From contig JAMKCF010000011.1 in assembly GCA_023634235.1 (NCBI GenBank), positions 6,032,001-6,096,000 on the forward strand: DNA of 64,000 bases. Reading direction: 5' to 3'. Positions 57,901 through 61,999 of the stretch are shown one piece after another. The notes under the pieces are model-generated. The model ran no database searches. It was given only the letters and a program-made list of their open reading frames with translations, and was not told where the DNA came from. Numbering within the stretch: position 1 is the first letter of the stretch; every line of letters starts with the position of its first letter. Position numbers and translations under genes: made by a program. Source of the stretch: Pisaster brevispinus (taxonomy: Eukaryota; Echinodermata; Asteroidea; Forcipulatida; Asteriidae).

Positions 57901-59339
57901 TTTTTTTAATCACTTAATTGTTATCATTTATGATTACTTGTCATTTGTTTTAACTGCTTTGTACCTGTATTTCTTAATAACTTGTGGATTTTTAATTGTA
58001 CTATTTAATTGTGATGTCTATCGGACATGGAAAGCGTTTTTAAAATAAATGTTATTATTATTATTATTATTAATGCCATTGTGGCCTGTTTCTTTGGATG
58101 GGACGTAAAGCTTTGTCTCCCGTGTGTTGGGTTAGATCATAAAAGAACCCAGTACACTTATCATTAAGAGAAAGGGCTGGCCTTGGTGTTTTTCTGGTAT
58201 GGTTGGCTGCAGATTGCGCCACAGCACCTTGTAAACCCTTACAAGGTGCTATCCTATAAAATGGGTCTGATAATTCACACATAGCTTTGCATACCTGCCA
58301 TTGAAATAAGGAGTGTATTGAGAGACCTCATAGATAAAGTGCTATATAAGAACCGAGTTTTGCTGTTATACTTATTGAATTTCATTTGTACTGGATTGCT
58401 GTTGGTGTATCCAGGTATACTTGTTGTAAAGACTGATCCATTAAATCCCACCATAGCATCTTTTTTTTCAATGGCGCCCACGTGGGTAGCGCATATGACA
58501 CATGCACCTTGCTCTGCCTGATGCCACACACAAACAGACAAAAGACAAGACAGCAACCCAAAGCCTGTACGCTTGTGTAGATATTATTAGTAAATTTGAT
58601 AATGGTTTTTAAATGTACTTACTGAAAAAGGAATGTTTAAAATTAGAAATAGAAATAACAAGCTCATACAGCGCCCTCAATGAGTTAAAGAAAAGCGGCA
58701 TTATCAGTCATGTCGGTAGACAATTATATTTGAGATGCGCTCACATGCCTGCCCTCAACTACGGTGCATGCATGGGGTCTCAAGTCTTGCTCTTATCTTT
58801 TTGTAAAGTAGCCCACCGGGCTAGTTAACTGTGTGTTGTACTTGCCCCAAGGAAGTTATAGGAACCCAGATTTTAAACATGTATTGTCATAAATATATCT
58901 TTCTGATGTATTAATGGCAAACAGTTTAGTAGTGAAATGAAAGTACATTACTCAAACACTCAAAAATAACTATTAACGCATTTAAACAAAATTATTATTC
59001 ACATCTGAAAAGGAAGACATTTGTGCATTTTAAACAAGTAGCTCGCACAGTTGTTAGTAGCCCACAGGGCAAGTTGAGAAGTGGTATTTACTAGCCAGTA
59101 GCAGTTTTTACTTGACAGTTTATGCCAGGATAGTGTTAAGGGTCAGCCCTAGGTCTATTATATTATAAGTGGCACTCTTTTCTGTAAGTAGTTTTTAGTT
59201 CTGTTAAATATATAAAGGATATATTTTCATTTTGTTCTCCTCCTTGTTTATTTGTTGACAGGAATCATCAAAAAGTAGAGTCCGAACGAACCAAACAACC
59301 GGTAAGATATTCGACACTCTCAACGAAGATGACCTCTGA
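32542..59339 (+). CDS. SNX27: Sorting nexin 27 (PDZ-PX-FERM), 5' partial, 12 coding exons
   Basis: SNX27 is an endosomal adaptor. Its PDZ domain binds cargo tails and retromer VPS26, its PX domain binds PI3P, and its FERM-like module binds NPxY-type cargo and phosphoinositides, returning receptors and transporters to the plasma membrane. Seen here: twelve exons with GT-AG borders join into 505 codons plus one leading base with no internal stop, and every exon-exon phase agrees. Numbering residues from the first complete codon (Asn, 32543): PDZ end 1-31, linker 32-56, PX about 57-140, PX-FERM link 141-188, F1 about 189-245, F2 about 246-325, F3 about 328-440, acidic tract 447-469, tail 470-505. 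The PDZ segment before the PX domain separates it from SNX17 and SNX31. About 100 N-terminal residues are missing; an exon of that size should give a visible reading frame, and none upstream matches, so it probably lies outside the window. Confidence 0.95.
32817..32875. repeat. 33-bp tandem duplication after an exon
   Basis: tggttacatcatctacatgt occurs at 32817 and 32850. It lies 46 nt into the intron. Confidence 0.8.
33829..34021 (+). CDS. SNX27: SNX27 exon: PX domain core
   Basis: 193 nt, acceptor ctctgcag after a T-rich tract, donor gtgagg, ending in phase 1. It encodes residues 77-140 and the first base of Val141. Motifs: VYNIYLAGK strand, [10 protein letters not shown] with Arg91-Tyr92 (the R-Y/F pair that holds the 3-phosphate of PI3P in PX domains), then [18 protein letters not shown] with Lys117 and the SNX17/27-type [10 protein letters not shown], and the basic helix [12 protein letters not shown] (Arg130-132), which in this family also contacts the phosphoinositide. 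All binding residues look intact, so endosomal PI3P binding should be kept. Confidence 0.95.
34655..35005 (-). repeat. Family-K SINE interrupted by a 250-bp insert
   Basis: The reverse B-box half (ggatttgaacctgcgacc ... gtgctctgccgac) stops at about 34722. The missing A-box half (aactgagctatctatctagc) resumes at about 34979. The DNA between starts with repeated ttctttaattctt and has a LINE-tail look (tttattgtccactctttaa). Confidence 0.65.
35341..35491 (+). mobile_element. MITE family D
   Basis: tcaggtctgaaattttataa to gtgtaatttcaggcctg; inside, ggcacttccattggaaaaat and ggggcaccaaggccaagac. It ends about 100 bp before an SNX27 exon. Confidence 0.72.
35590..35666 (+). CDS. SNX27: SNX27 exon: PX-FERM junction
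   Basis: 77 nt, acceptor ccctcag, donor gtgagt. Two bases complete Val141, then 25 codons end in phase 0. The translation [26 protein letters not shown] matches the SNX27 helix that follows the PX domain (human pattern VCSIRVIGESDIMQEFL). The last residues enter an acidic linker that is longer here than in vertebrates. Confidence 0.93.
35733..35835 (+). repeat. Interspersed repeat family M
   Basis: tcacaagctcaaatagcgcc, ctcactgaagtcagaggatg, acctatcattgtgcatgg, gatctcggcgattgccgcc. Also at 45.1 kb and, in part, at 58.67 kb. It starts 66 nt after an exon donor. Confidence 0.65.
35970..36110. repeat. A/T-only low-complexity tract with (AAT)n and (AAAT)n
   Basis: Poly-A, then (aat)n at about 36004-36032, poly-A, (aaat)n and poly-T. 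It may be a decayed retroposon tail. Confidence 0.85.
36300..36480 (+). repeat. Repeat family B, partial
   Basis: Has caggcatgtgttttctcagg, ttttttcaaaatctcctgga and cgaaagaagcaaagctgtca; the 3' part is lost. Confidence 0.6.
36506..36640. repeat. Short tandem repeat of hairpins (about 47-50 bp)
   Basis: tgtgtggacatgtgtaagtc and tgtgtggacgtgtgtaagtc head two tandem units that end gtttcaaggacccta and gtttcaagggcccta. A third, diverged unit forms tgtggacc ... ggtccaca. Confidence 0.75.
36935..37035. repeat. A/T low-complexity tract with (ATT)n
   Basis: Alternating runs of a and t, (att)n at about 37003-37024, then a run of t and g. Confidence 0.85.
37085..37235 (+). mobile_element. MITE family D, diverged
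   Basis: cacggggcaccaaggcaatg, accaggggcaacggaggc and gaagcatcaggtctg; the left half is poorly conserved. Confidence 0.6.
37466..37735 (+). repeat. Repeat family B
   Basis: Nearly full: aggcatgtgattttttttca, aagaagtaaagcagtcgcca, gatgcacagagtctgtagaa, ccattttcaggttttttcac. Confidence 0.75.
37815..37844 (+). CDS. SNX27: SNX27 candidate 30-nt microexon in PX-FERM linker
   Basis: Acceptor tgcctttacag and donor gtgagt bracket 30 nt that encode [10 protein letters not shown] (residues 167-176) in phase 0 on both sides. The flanking exons are also in phase 0 with each other, so the exon can be included or skipped without a frame change. Both sites fit consensus well and the residues suit a hydrophilic linker. 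There is no family conservation to support it, because the linker varies between species. It could be a regulated cassette exon or a chance pair of splice sites. Confidence 0.6.
38678..38877 (-). repeat. Palindromic repeat family A
   Basis: Reverse copy: gggcccaatttcataagag, gcttaccagaacaaggttac, gcagctctatgaaaatgggt. Confidence 0.8.
39296..39478 (+). repeat. tRNA-derived SINE, family G
   Basis: Forward copy: cacctgctgctaattac head, A-box tggtctagcgg, B-box ggttcaaatct, and the body ending in agcactgagtatatg and tactcagt. Confidence 0.8.
39483..39745 (+). repeat. Repeat family B
   Basis: Nearly full: tgatttctcaggatgtttcc, aaaatctccttgagcattat, gtgagagagaagtagttcac, ccattttcaggaattttcag. It directly follows the family-G SINE at 39296-39478. 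Confidence 0.75.
39846..40042 (+). repeat. Palindromic repeat family A
   Basis: Complete copy: gggtccaatttcatagagct, gcaggataccagtcacag, tctatgaaattggcccc. Confidence 0.82.
40262..40305 (-). repeat. Family-K SINE B-box fragment
   Basis: Short reverse fragment: actagagcggaacttgaacc, gtgacctccag. Confidence 0.6.
40450..40720. repeat. Direct repeat about 176 bp apart
   Basis: aaatcctgggaaaccgaatt with gaattgaagagacttatagc is repeated as aaatcctgcaaaaccaaatt with aaattgaagagacttatagc. Confidence 0.6.
41572..41660. repeat. Foldback family F
   Basis: gaggctcagtttcacaaagc, then cattctcaagatgag-like words and a worn right end (aaattgagcc). Related to 42127-42247. Confidence 0.55.
41640..41845 (+). 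repeat. LINE 3' end: reverse transcriptase C-terminus and tail
   Basis: 41705-41770 translates as [20 protein letters not shown] plus one Leu and TAA. This is the usual end of CR1/jockey-type RT proteins (S-hydrophobic-FK-LLKTHLF). The 3' part has tatgcgctatataaatgaca, a common tail of such elements. Upstream frames are broken, so only a remnant is left. Confidence 0.6.
42127..42247. repeat. Foldback family F
   Basis: Left gggctcgatttcacaaagag with ctaagatggatcttaagatg; right gatgaatcttagtgctttgt gaag. The arms are inverted; about 120 bp. Confidence 0.65.
42400..42735 (-). repeat. tRNA-Leu(CAA)-like SINE, family L, full length
   Basis: Read on the minus strand: a tRNA-like head with ggactcaagctct, whose loop places CAA as anticodon, and B-box ggtttgagtccc. 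Then tgtccctgagcaag, tttgtccttcagatgggaca, aggtcccatgtactagg, a gaggaaacct-complement block, and an end at ccatcaccagaaatatatta. Confidence 0.8.
43040..43505 (-). repeat. Interspersed repeat family H with inner hairpins
   Basis: Reverse relative of 56935-57250. Arms ggaataaaagagt (43063-43075) and actcttttatttcc (43149-43162) face each other. A second perfect hairpin is ccatgtttaaac (43422-43433) with gtttaaacatgg (43459-43470). Shared words with the other copy: gagtgatgact, ttgcagggtcg, gaggaaa...gagtcaaaagagg, all on the minus strand. Confidence 0.7.
43512..43594. repeat. 32-bp tandem repeat of a palindrome, 2.7 copies
   Basis: ttaaggtattt and aataccttaa form a palindrome, and ttacgtaat separates the copies. 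The period is 32 bp. Confidence 0.8.
44155..44345 (+). repeat. Retroposon body shared with 12.0 kb
   Basis: taagcagcttggggttgtat, gctccccaggcagttggg, tgatgaacagggataata and gcgccttgagc match 11995-12120 in order. The start (ggctcgatttcactaagaac) looks like a family-F left end. Confidence 0.55.
44455..44530 (+). repeat. Repeat family N, fragment
   Basis: tgatgacatttctacaggct, ggccgtgcagtgcattttg; it lies 90 nt before an SNX27 acceptor. Confidence 0.4.
44622..44741 (+). CDS. SNX27: SNX27 exon: FERM F1 lobe, first half
   Basis: 120 nt, acceptor gtctttgcag, donor gtaagt, 40 codons in phase 0 (residues 177-216). It starts with a charged stretch ([12 protein letters not shown]) and goes into the ubiquitin-like F1 lobe: [19 protein letters not shown] and NNTTPDVYN, matching the SNX27 pattern [28 protein letters not shown]. 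A pair of inverted SINE tails lies just downstream of its donor (44763-45023). Confidence 0.94.
44763..45023. repeat. Foldback pair of family-G SINE copies
   Basis: A reverse copy (44763-44943, B-box complement ggattcgaaccc, A-box complement ccactagacca) faces a forward tail (about 44944-45023). The outer arms, acccatacaccaatgtgtg on the left and cacatcggtgtatgggt on the right, are inverted and nearly complementary. The pair starts about 20 nt after the exon donor at 44742. Confidence 0.8.
45127..45255 (+). repeat. Interspersed repeat family M
   Basis: tatgacatcacaagcttaaa, aagcgccctcactgaggtca, aaggaagacctctcattttg, gatctcgtcaatggtagcc. Confidence 0.65.
45612..45790 (+). repeat. Repeat family B, partial
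   Basis: Has tgtgatgtatcaggattttc, aagaagtaaagcagtcgcca and gtgatgcacagagtttgtaa. Confidence 0.65.
46776..46888. repeat. Palindromic repeat family A, internally deleted
   Basis: Both ends remain (gatccaatttcatggagctg; caagcagctctatgaaatca) but the middle is largely lost. Confidence 0.7.
46955..47260 (-). repeat. Interspersed repeat family J
   Basis: On the minus strand: gtagcccagcgggct, acttgccccaggaagtttta, cccagattttaaacatgtat, tgtcataaatgtatctctct. The same order is found forward at 58.8 kb. Confidence 0.68.
47463..47500. repeat. Short GAGCCCG tandem tract
   Basis: Seven-base gagcccg repeats (about 4 copies) then related gagcc words. Confidence 0.75.
48465..48705 (+). repeat. tRNA-derived SINE, family K, complete
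   Basis: Forward copy: leader (cccgaacaaagacattgac), head (aatagctcagttgatagagt, then aggttcaagtccctctct), body (tttgttcaactcaaaatg) and tail (ttttcccttatggtttatta). The upstream edge also carries a duplicated actagagcgggac piece. Confidence 0.85.
49082..49157 (+). CDS. SNX27: SNX27 exon: FERM F1 lobe, second half
   Basis: 76 nt, acceptor tctgcccag, donor gtaagt, phase 0 start and phase 1 end. It encodes [25 protein letters not shown] (residues 217-241) and one base of Ser242. EYFALFEI matches the NYFALFEV signature that ends the F1 lobe in SNX17/27/31. Confidence 0.94.
49183..49468. repeat. Palindromic repeat family A, compound copy
   Basis: Two left ends (gggcctaatttcatagagct; ccatttcatagtgctgctta) and one right end (gcgctatgaaattggcccc), i.e. 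one copy placed in or next to another, just after the exon donor at 49158. Confidence 0.72.
49735..49815 (+). repeat. Repeat family B, 3' fragment
   Basis: Only the end: acaagccactttcatgaatt, ttcacacaggccatcaactc. Confidence 0.5.
49955..50121 (+). CDS. SNX27: SNX27 exon: FERM F2 lobe
   Basis: 167 nt, acceptor ctttgtag, donor gtaatt. Two bases complete Ser242; then [18 protein letters not shown] is nearly identical to the vertebrate [44 protein letters not shown] is the helical F2 lobe (human [25 protein letters not shown]). The exon ends in phase 0 at residue 297. Confidence 0.95.
50757..51056. repeat. Palindromic repeat family A, compound copy
   Basis: Reverse motifs (ggttaccagccaaaatacca) followed by a forward copy ending gcagctctatgaatttgggc. 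Confidence 0.72.
51062..51235 (-). repeat. Palindromic repeat family A, right end lost
   Basis: Begins ggccccaagttcaaagagct, continues ggctaccagccaaaatacca, and fades out after gctaagcgttattttctgc. Confidence 0.68.
51486..51642 (+). repeat. Palindromic repeat family A, diverged
   Basis: Begins atgaaattgggccttgttc, with ggctggtaacctgtatctg inside, and ends agcactatgaaattggggcc. Confidence 0.65.
51965..52145 (+). repeat. Repeat family N fragment with 'GGGTCGAAA' end
   Basis: acttcgatgaccgattgagc, ccaaattttcacagcg, tttgacaattaccaaaagta, then tttgagaaagactgccag and gggtcgaaaa. The last block is also at 61779-61808. Confidence 0.5.
52824..52913 (+). CDS. SNX27: SNX27 exon: FERM F2 lobe, last helices
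   Basis: 90 nt, acceptor cttctcgcag, donor gtgagt, phase 0 on both sides. [30 protein letters not shown] (residues 298-327, here spanning two short motifs) matches the SNX27 pattern AVDDVKKGYIKAEEKSYQL and leads into the first strand of F3. Confidence 0.94.
53205..53245 (+). repeat. Family-K SINE 3' tail fragment
   Basis: tacccagtcagtttcctttg followed by tggttattaa matches the tail of the copies at 26.7 and 48.7 kb. The tail on its own may come from a LINE that shares its 3' end with the SINE. Confidence 0.6.
53325..53382. repeat. 34-bp tandem duplication
   Basis: aaatggaaaagccagatttc occurs twice, 34 bp apart; reverse-complement relatives (ctggctgttccatttcac) lie at 53500-53520, so the area can fold. 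Confidence 0.7.
53800..53975 (+). repeat. Probable LINE or SINE tail
   Basis: aggcgctttatggtttttta, ggcgccatataaatgcc and a (tta)-rich end resemble the 41.8-kb tail. It lies 50 bp before an SNX27 exon. Confidence 0.45.
54026..54175 (+). CDS. SNX27: SNX27 exon: FERM F3 (PTB-like) lobe, first half
   Basis: 150 nt, acceptor cttgacgcag, donor gtgagt, phase 0 on both sides, residues 328-377. [27 protein letters not shown] matches [27 protein letters not shown] of vertebrate SNX27, and [17 protein letters not shown] is the next pair of strands of the PTB/PH-like lobe that binds NPxY-type peptides. The conserved FPHC-C-D core is intact. Confidence 0.95.
54245..54402. repeat. Diverged relative of the 59.9-kb hairpin element
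   Basis: The right end gaagtatgaaccgggcttta matches the complement of the 59943 arm; inside are attcgcagc, aaattcgctttgcacgaagc and attcgctgg words. It begins about 70 nt after an SNX27 donor (54176). Confidence 0.45.
54745..54972 (+). repeat. Family-L SINE, 3' half with (AAT)n tail
   Basis: Begins at the aggtcccgattactagg part, continues through ggtttcctcaggcttgcgag and ccttggtttcatcacc, and ends in an (aat) repeat at about 54943-54972. The 5' tRNA part is missing, as in typical truncated retroposons. Confidence 0.75.
54993..55190. mobile_element. 198-bp foldback element
   Basis: Ends gtgtacaatcatgggtag and ctacccatgattgtacac are perfect inverted repeats of 18 bp. The arms continue (atttttt / aaaaaat; gcgttgctag / tagcaacacc), and the centre holds repeated gatgcaaat-type words. 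It lies 20 bp after the (AAT)n tail of a SINE. Confidence 0.78.
55910..56005 (-). repeat. Family-L SINE, tRNA-like head only
   Basis: Reverse head: ggactcgaacccacactctg, gatcagaaacacc, gagctcgagtccagtgctc and gccacggcacgcc. The anticodon loop is changed relative to the other copies. Confidence 0.75.
56050..56165. repeat. Two family-G SINE fragments
   Basis: 56050-56100 holds a reverse tail (gtgttaagcactgtatactc, tactttccc). 56125-56165 holds a forward A-box fragment (tggtctagtggtaagacatc) truncated before the B-box. Confidence 0.7.
56195..56400 (+). repeat. Interspersed repeat family N
   Basis: gacaacattggtaagattg, tgagtaaaacaatttgtttt, gatcttgccgagttcaaaac, tttgacagttaccaatg. It matches 7085-7290 in order. 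Confidence 0.55.
56477..56605 (+). CDS. SNX27: SNX27 exon: FERM F3 lobe, second half
   Basis: 129 nt, acceptor ttctccag, donor gtaaga, phase 0 on both sides, residues 378-420. [28 protein letters not shown] and [12 protein letters not shown] match the family [23 protein letters not shown] and [24 protein letters not shown] is a strong signature of the SNX17/27/31 F3 lobe. Confidence 0.96.
56701..56896. repeat. Palindromic repeat family A
   Basis: Begins agggcctaatttcacaaagc, ends ggctttatgaagttgggccc. A stray left-end piece (ttccatagagctgcttaag) sits just upstream at about 56648. Confidence 0.75.
56935..57250 (+). repeat. Interspersed repeat family H
   Basis: ccgttctgattggtcgagag, acatggcctgaggaaagcga, gagtcaaaagaggacgctat, cagatgattgcgcagag, ttgaacgagtgatgactcag, aactttgcagggtcgtgg, ending in cccactcttttattcac. 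It lies less than 100 bp before an SNX27 acceptor. Confidence 0.7.
57345..57524 (+). CDS. SNX27: SNX27 exon: last F3 helix and acidic tract
   Basis: 180 nt, acceptor ctcttttcag, donor gtacta, phase 0 on both sides, residues 421-480. [17 protein letters not shown] is the closing helix of F3 (human FNYMHECFERVFCELKW). It is followed by residues 447-469, of which 21 of 23 are Glu or Asp, coded by a GAG/GAT-rich stretch at 57423-57491. The helix match is firm. The acidic tract is coded by a near-microsatellite and may vary in length between individuals. Confidence 0.93.
57561..57739 (+). repeat. Palindromic repeat family A
   Basis: Begins tgcccaatttcatagagctg about 35 nt after the exon donor at 57525; ends gtttttgaaatggggcccag. 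Confidence 0.75.
57745..58078 (+). repeat. Probable non-LTR 3' region ending in (ATT)n
   Basis: A T-rich stretch with ctatcggacatggaaagcg and ttttaaaataaatg, ending in (att)n at 58050-58074. The form is that of a LINE 3' end; no protein remnant is recognised. Confidence 0.4.
58060..58330 (+). repeat. Family-L-type SINE body after an (ATT)n tract
   Basis: Contains ttggatgggacgtaaagc, aaaagaacccagtacactta, the block attgcgccacagcacctt and atagctttgcatacctgcca. It follows (att)n at 58050-58074. The blocks are the body of tRNA-headed SINEs; the head itself is missing. Confidence 0.65.
58800..59140 (+). repeat. Interspersed repeat family J
   Basis: agtagcccaccgggctag, acttgccccaaggaagttat, acccagattttaaacatgta, tgtcataaatatatctttct, then another tagcccacagggcaag. 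It may extend back to about 58660. Confidence 0.65.
59262..59339 (+). CDS. SNX27: SNX27 last coding exon and stop
   Basis: 78 nt, acceptor tttgttgacag, TGA at 59337-59339. It encodes a basic, Ser/Thr-rich stretch ([15 protein letters not shown]) and the terminal [10 protein letters not shown] (residues 481-505). The acidic end with a final Leu resembles the tail of the paralogue SNX17. The exon is accepted because it is the next in-frame acceptor with a short open frame and a plausible tail; it has less family support than the upstream exons. Confidence 0.8.
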   Translation, partial: ESSKSRVRTNQTTGKIFDTLNEDDL

Positions 59340-59942
59340 GAGAGTGCCCTCTGCGCAAGCCTTGACCTTTGACCTAAAAAAAATGACATTGCCTTGATAC
59401 ATGGACTGAATGTGTTAATCAATATGAATGAGTGCATATTTGCATATTGAAAAACATAATTATAGTATATATATATAGATATTATAGATATATACATATT
59501 CATGCTGTGCAGAGCATTTTAATGATATGCAGCCTATTCCAGTATGAATAATAATGTAATAGTTTTACATACTTCATCAATATTCATATCCTGGTGAAAT
59601 TGTAAAAAAAAACACCCTGATTTGTCATTTTTTATTTTAAATATTCATCCTGACGGATTAATTAACAAAGTCTTTAGTTTAGAAAAGAAGCTGATTTATC
59701 GGCATAAATCCTCAGATTTTTGAGTCTTGTACATGCCACTCCAAGTTGAAATCGATCCAAGTATATGAAGGTGAAGACTCTCAAACTTGTTTGATTTTCA
59801 ACAAATTCAAAAATCCCACCCTAGCCCAAAAGTGCTGCACTTTCAGTCAGAAAACTGTTTGAAATGCGTTTAAGACAAAAAATCAGTATTTCAGTTGAGC
59901 TTTGGTATCAAAAAGTAATTTCCAAAATGCACCATGGTTAAA

Positions 59943-60051
59943 AGCCCAGTTCGTACTTTATTCGAAACGAATTTTGGTGACGCGCCGGTTTTTCAAATTG
60001 TGCGAAGAAAATTCATGCCACTTTCGCTTTCGTGTGAAGTACGAACTGGTC
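59943..60051. mobile_element. 109-bp hairpin element
   Basis: Left aagcccagttcgtacttta and right gtgaagtacgaactggtc are inverted. A diverged relative of one end (ggaagtatgaaccgggcttt) is at 54382-54400. Confidence 0.65.
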
Positions 60052-60215
60052 AGTCAATAAGTTACTGATATGCTACACACCATGTCAAGACCAGGCACTT
60101 CTGACGGAACTGGGTCTATTTGCTCATCACATGGATGAGAAGAACAGGTTTCAAGTAATGCCTAATAATGGCCTAAAAGGTAAGTATTTCTCAACATGTA
60201 CAACCAGAGCAGCCA

Positions 60216-60398
60216 GCACTCCCTGATTCTGCAGAAAGTTTCCCTGAAATTAAAACCAATCTTTCCATGTTCTGATAAACAAATCTGAAAATCTCCCTGA
60301 TTATGGAAACTTTTTCCCCTATTACGTTGAATATGATACTAAGTATCTCCCTGATTGTTGTACAAAATCTCCCTGACTGCAAGATGCAAGTGTTGGCA
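60216..60398 (+). repeat. Interspersed repeat family C
   Basis: Blocks: ccctgattctgcagaaagtt, ccaatctttccatgttctga, ctccctgattatggaaactt, ctccctgactgcaagatgca. Confidence 0.75.
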
Positions 60399-60760
60399 GA
60401 CATCATCGCATCACATTCATATCTTGGCTGATGTTTCGGTTTGTCTCCAATTTTAATGCAAGTGAAACTTTTTTCTGAGAGCTGCCTGATTTTGATGTGG
60501 GACATCACATATTTTGATTTATTCATATTGGTTGTTGTGTAAGGAGAATTTCATGAAAACATGCAGTGAGTGAAAATATTTTCACAAGTTGAAATATGGA
60601 ACGTTCCAGAACAGTCCAGATTTCACCTCCTGATTATATTCTGCTATATTGTACTCACACGCATCAAACATTTGTCTTATTATTAAATGTACACTTGAAA
60701 CCTTTTGTGATGGATTGTTCGTGATTCTTGTGCTCCCAAGGGTAGCATCAATTGGTAAAA

Positions 60761-60908
60761 CAGGCCTGGAATTTCATCTTAGAGAGGGCAAGGCCATTTT
60801 CATTTTGCAAAGGGCACTTCCATTGGAAAAATCTTAAAGTCCATGGGAAACTTTAAGGGCACCAAGACCAGGACAACAGGCTGTGGCCTTCGTGTAATTC
60901 CAGGCCTG
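60761..60908 (+). mobile_element. MITE family D with CAGGCCTG ends (type copy)
   Basis: Terminal inverted repeats caggcctggaatt and aattccaggcctg, about 148 bp. Inside: gagagggcaaggccatttt, ggcacttccattggaaaaat, aagggcaccaagaccagg. The flanks share ggtaaa, a possible target duplication. No coding capacity. Confidence 0.78.
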
Positions 60909-61261
60909 GTAAAGGCTGATCATACAATTTTTTGTTTTAGTACTTGGTGCTTGCTTTCCCCAGAGAAAATTCTTGTGCTTTAAAAAGTTCCTTGGCTTCG
61001 TCTCCTACATACCTTTGTCTCTCTGTATGCTCCACATCCCTGGATAACTTTTTGCTTACTTGACGTTGTTGGACTGAATTTTGCTTATTCAAATTCACCA
61101 TATTTTTTGTGCAAGAGGACCAGGTTTGCAAATTGTTTTTGTGAGTCTAAGGTTCAGATGTTAAAGTATCATAATAGAACAAGACATCTTGGAGAGAGAG
61201 GGGGGGGGGTGTACTATGGGGTGTATGGTTGAAATGACAGGTTGAGCCAGGGAGAGTCCCA

Positions 61262-61490
61262 GCAGAGCTGAACTATTGAGTGCTGAGGCAGTCAATAGCA
61301 GAGCTCAACTATTGAGTGCTGAGGCAGTCAATAGCAGAGCTCAACTATTGAGTGCTGAGGCAGTCAATAGCAGAGCTGAACTATTGAGTGCTGAGGCAGT
61401 CAATAGCAGAGCTCAACTATTGAGTGCTGAGGCAGTCAATAGCAGAGCTCAACTATTGAGTGCTGAGGCAGTCATTGCAGAGCTCAACTT
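61262..61490. repeat. Minisatellite, 36-bp unit, about 6 copies
   Basis: The unit includes ctattgagtgctgaggcag and tcaatagcagag. Each unit holds the inverted words ctattga and tcaatag around a 12-nt loop. 36 bp is a multiple of 3, so one frame is open throughout (LLSAEAVNSRAQ repeats). I regard that frame as a side effect. Confidence 0.88.
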
Positions 61491-61739
61491 ATTGTTTTGA
61501 AGTGTCTCATGACATTCAATGTCTTTAATTATCACAAGAAGATCCAGATGGGCAAGTTTCTGATAGCAACTAATTCACCTGATAAATCTGATGCCCCCTA
61601 GCATCCTCAGAATCCTCTCATCGAAGATGTGAATGAAAACAATGTAGTCAGAAAATACAACTAGCCGTTGCTCACTGCTTACCAACCAAAAGGACCTATG
61701 GTATAAATGCAGACATTTCTTAGTGGCCTCACATTTCAG

Positions 61740-61870
61740 CCCAAGCAGATTCTTTCTCTAAGGCTTTTCTTTTCAGCATTTGAGAAAGACTGTGCTAGGG
61801 TCGAAACGTGAGGCTATTAACATTTTGTGCAAAATAATAGTTAATCAGAACTTTTAAAACTGTTGTGATA
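61740..61870 (+). repeat. Retroelement-like end with hammerhead-like motif
   Basis: tttgagaaagac at 61779-61790 and gggtcgaaacg at 61798-61808 are spaced by a short loop, as in the conserved block near 52.1 kb. The pattern loosely resembles a hammerhead core (CTGANGA, short helix II, GAAA), but the CTGANGA box is not intact. Confidence 0.35.
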
Positions 61871-61999
61871 CTTCGGGCGGTTGTTATAAGACATGTGAAT
61901 GGGGACATGATGTTGTACAAGTGTAAAAAAAAATAAAATAAATAAAATTATAAGATACAAAAGAAATGTAATTAAACTTCATATTATGTAAGATATAAT

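Noticed and set aside
33829..59339. SNX17 or SNX31 rather than SNX27
   Set aside because: SNX17 and SNX31 lack a PDZ domain, and the exon at 32542 encodes the end of one directly before the PX domain in a continuous reading frame.
61276..61500. Repeat protein with 12-residue units
   Set aside because: The frame is open only because the 36-bp unit is a multiple of three and free of stops; there is no start context, conservation or exon structure.
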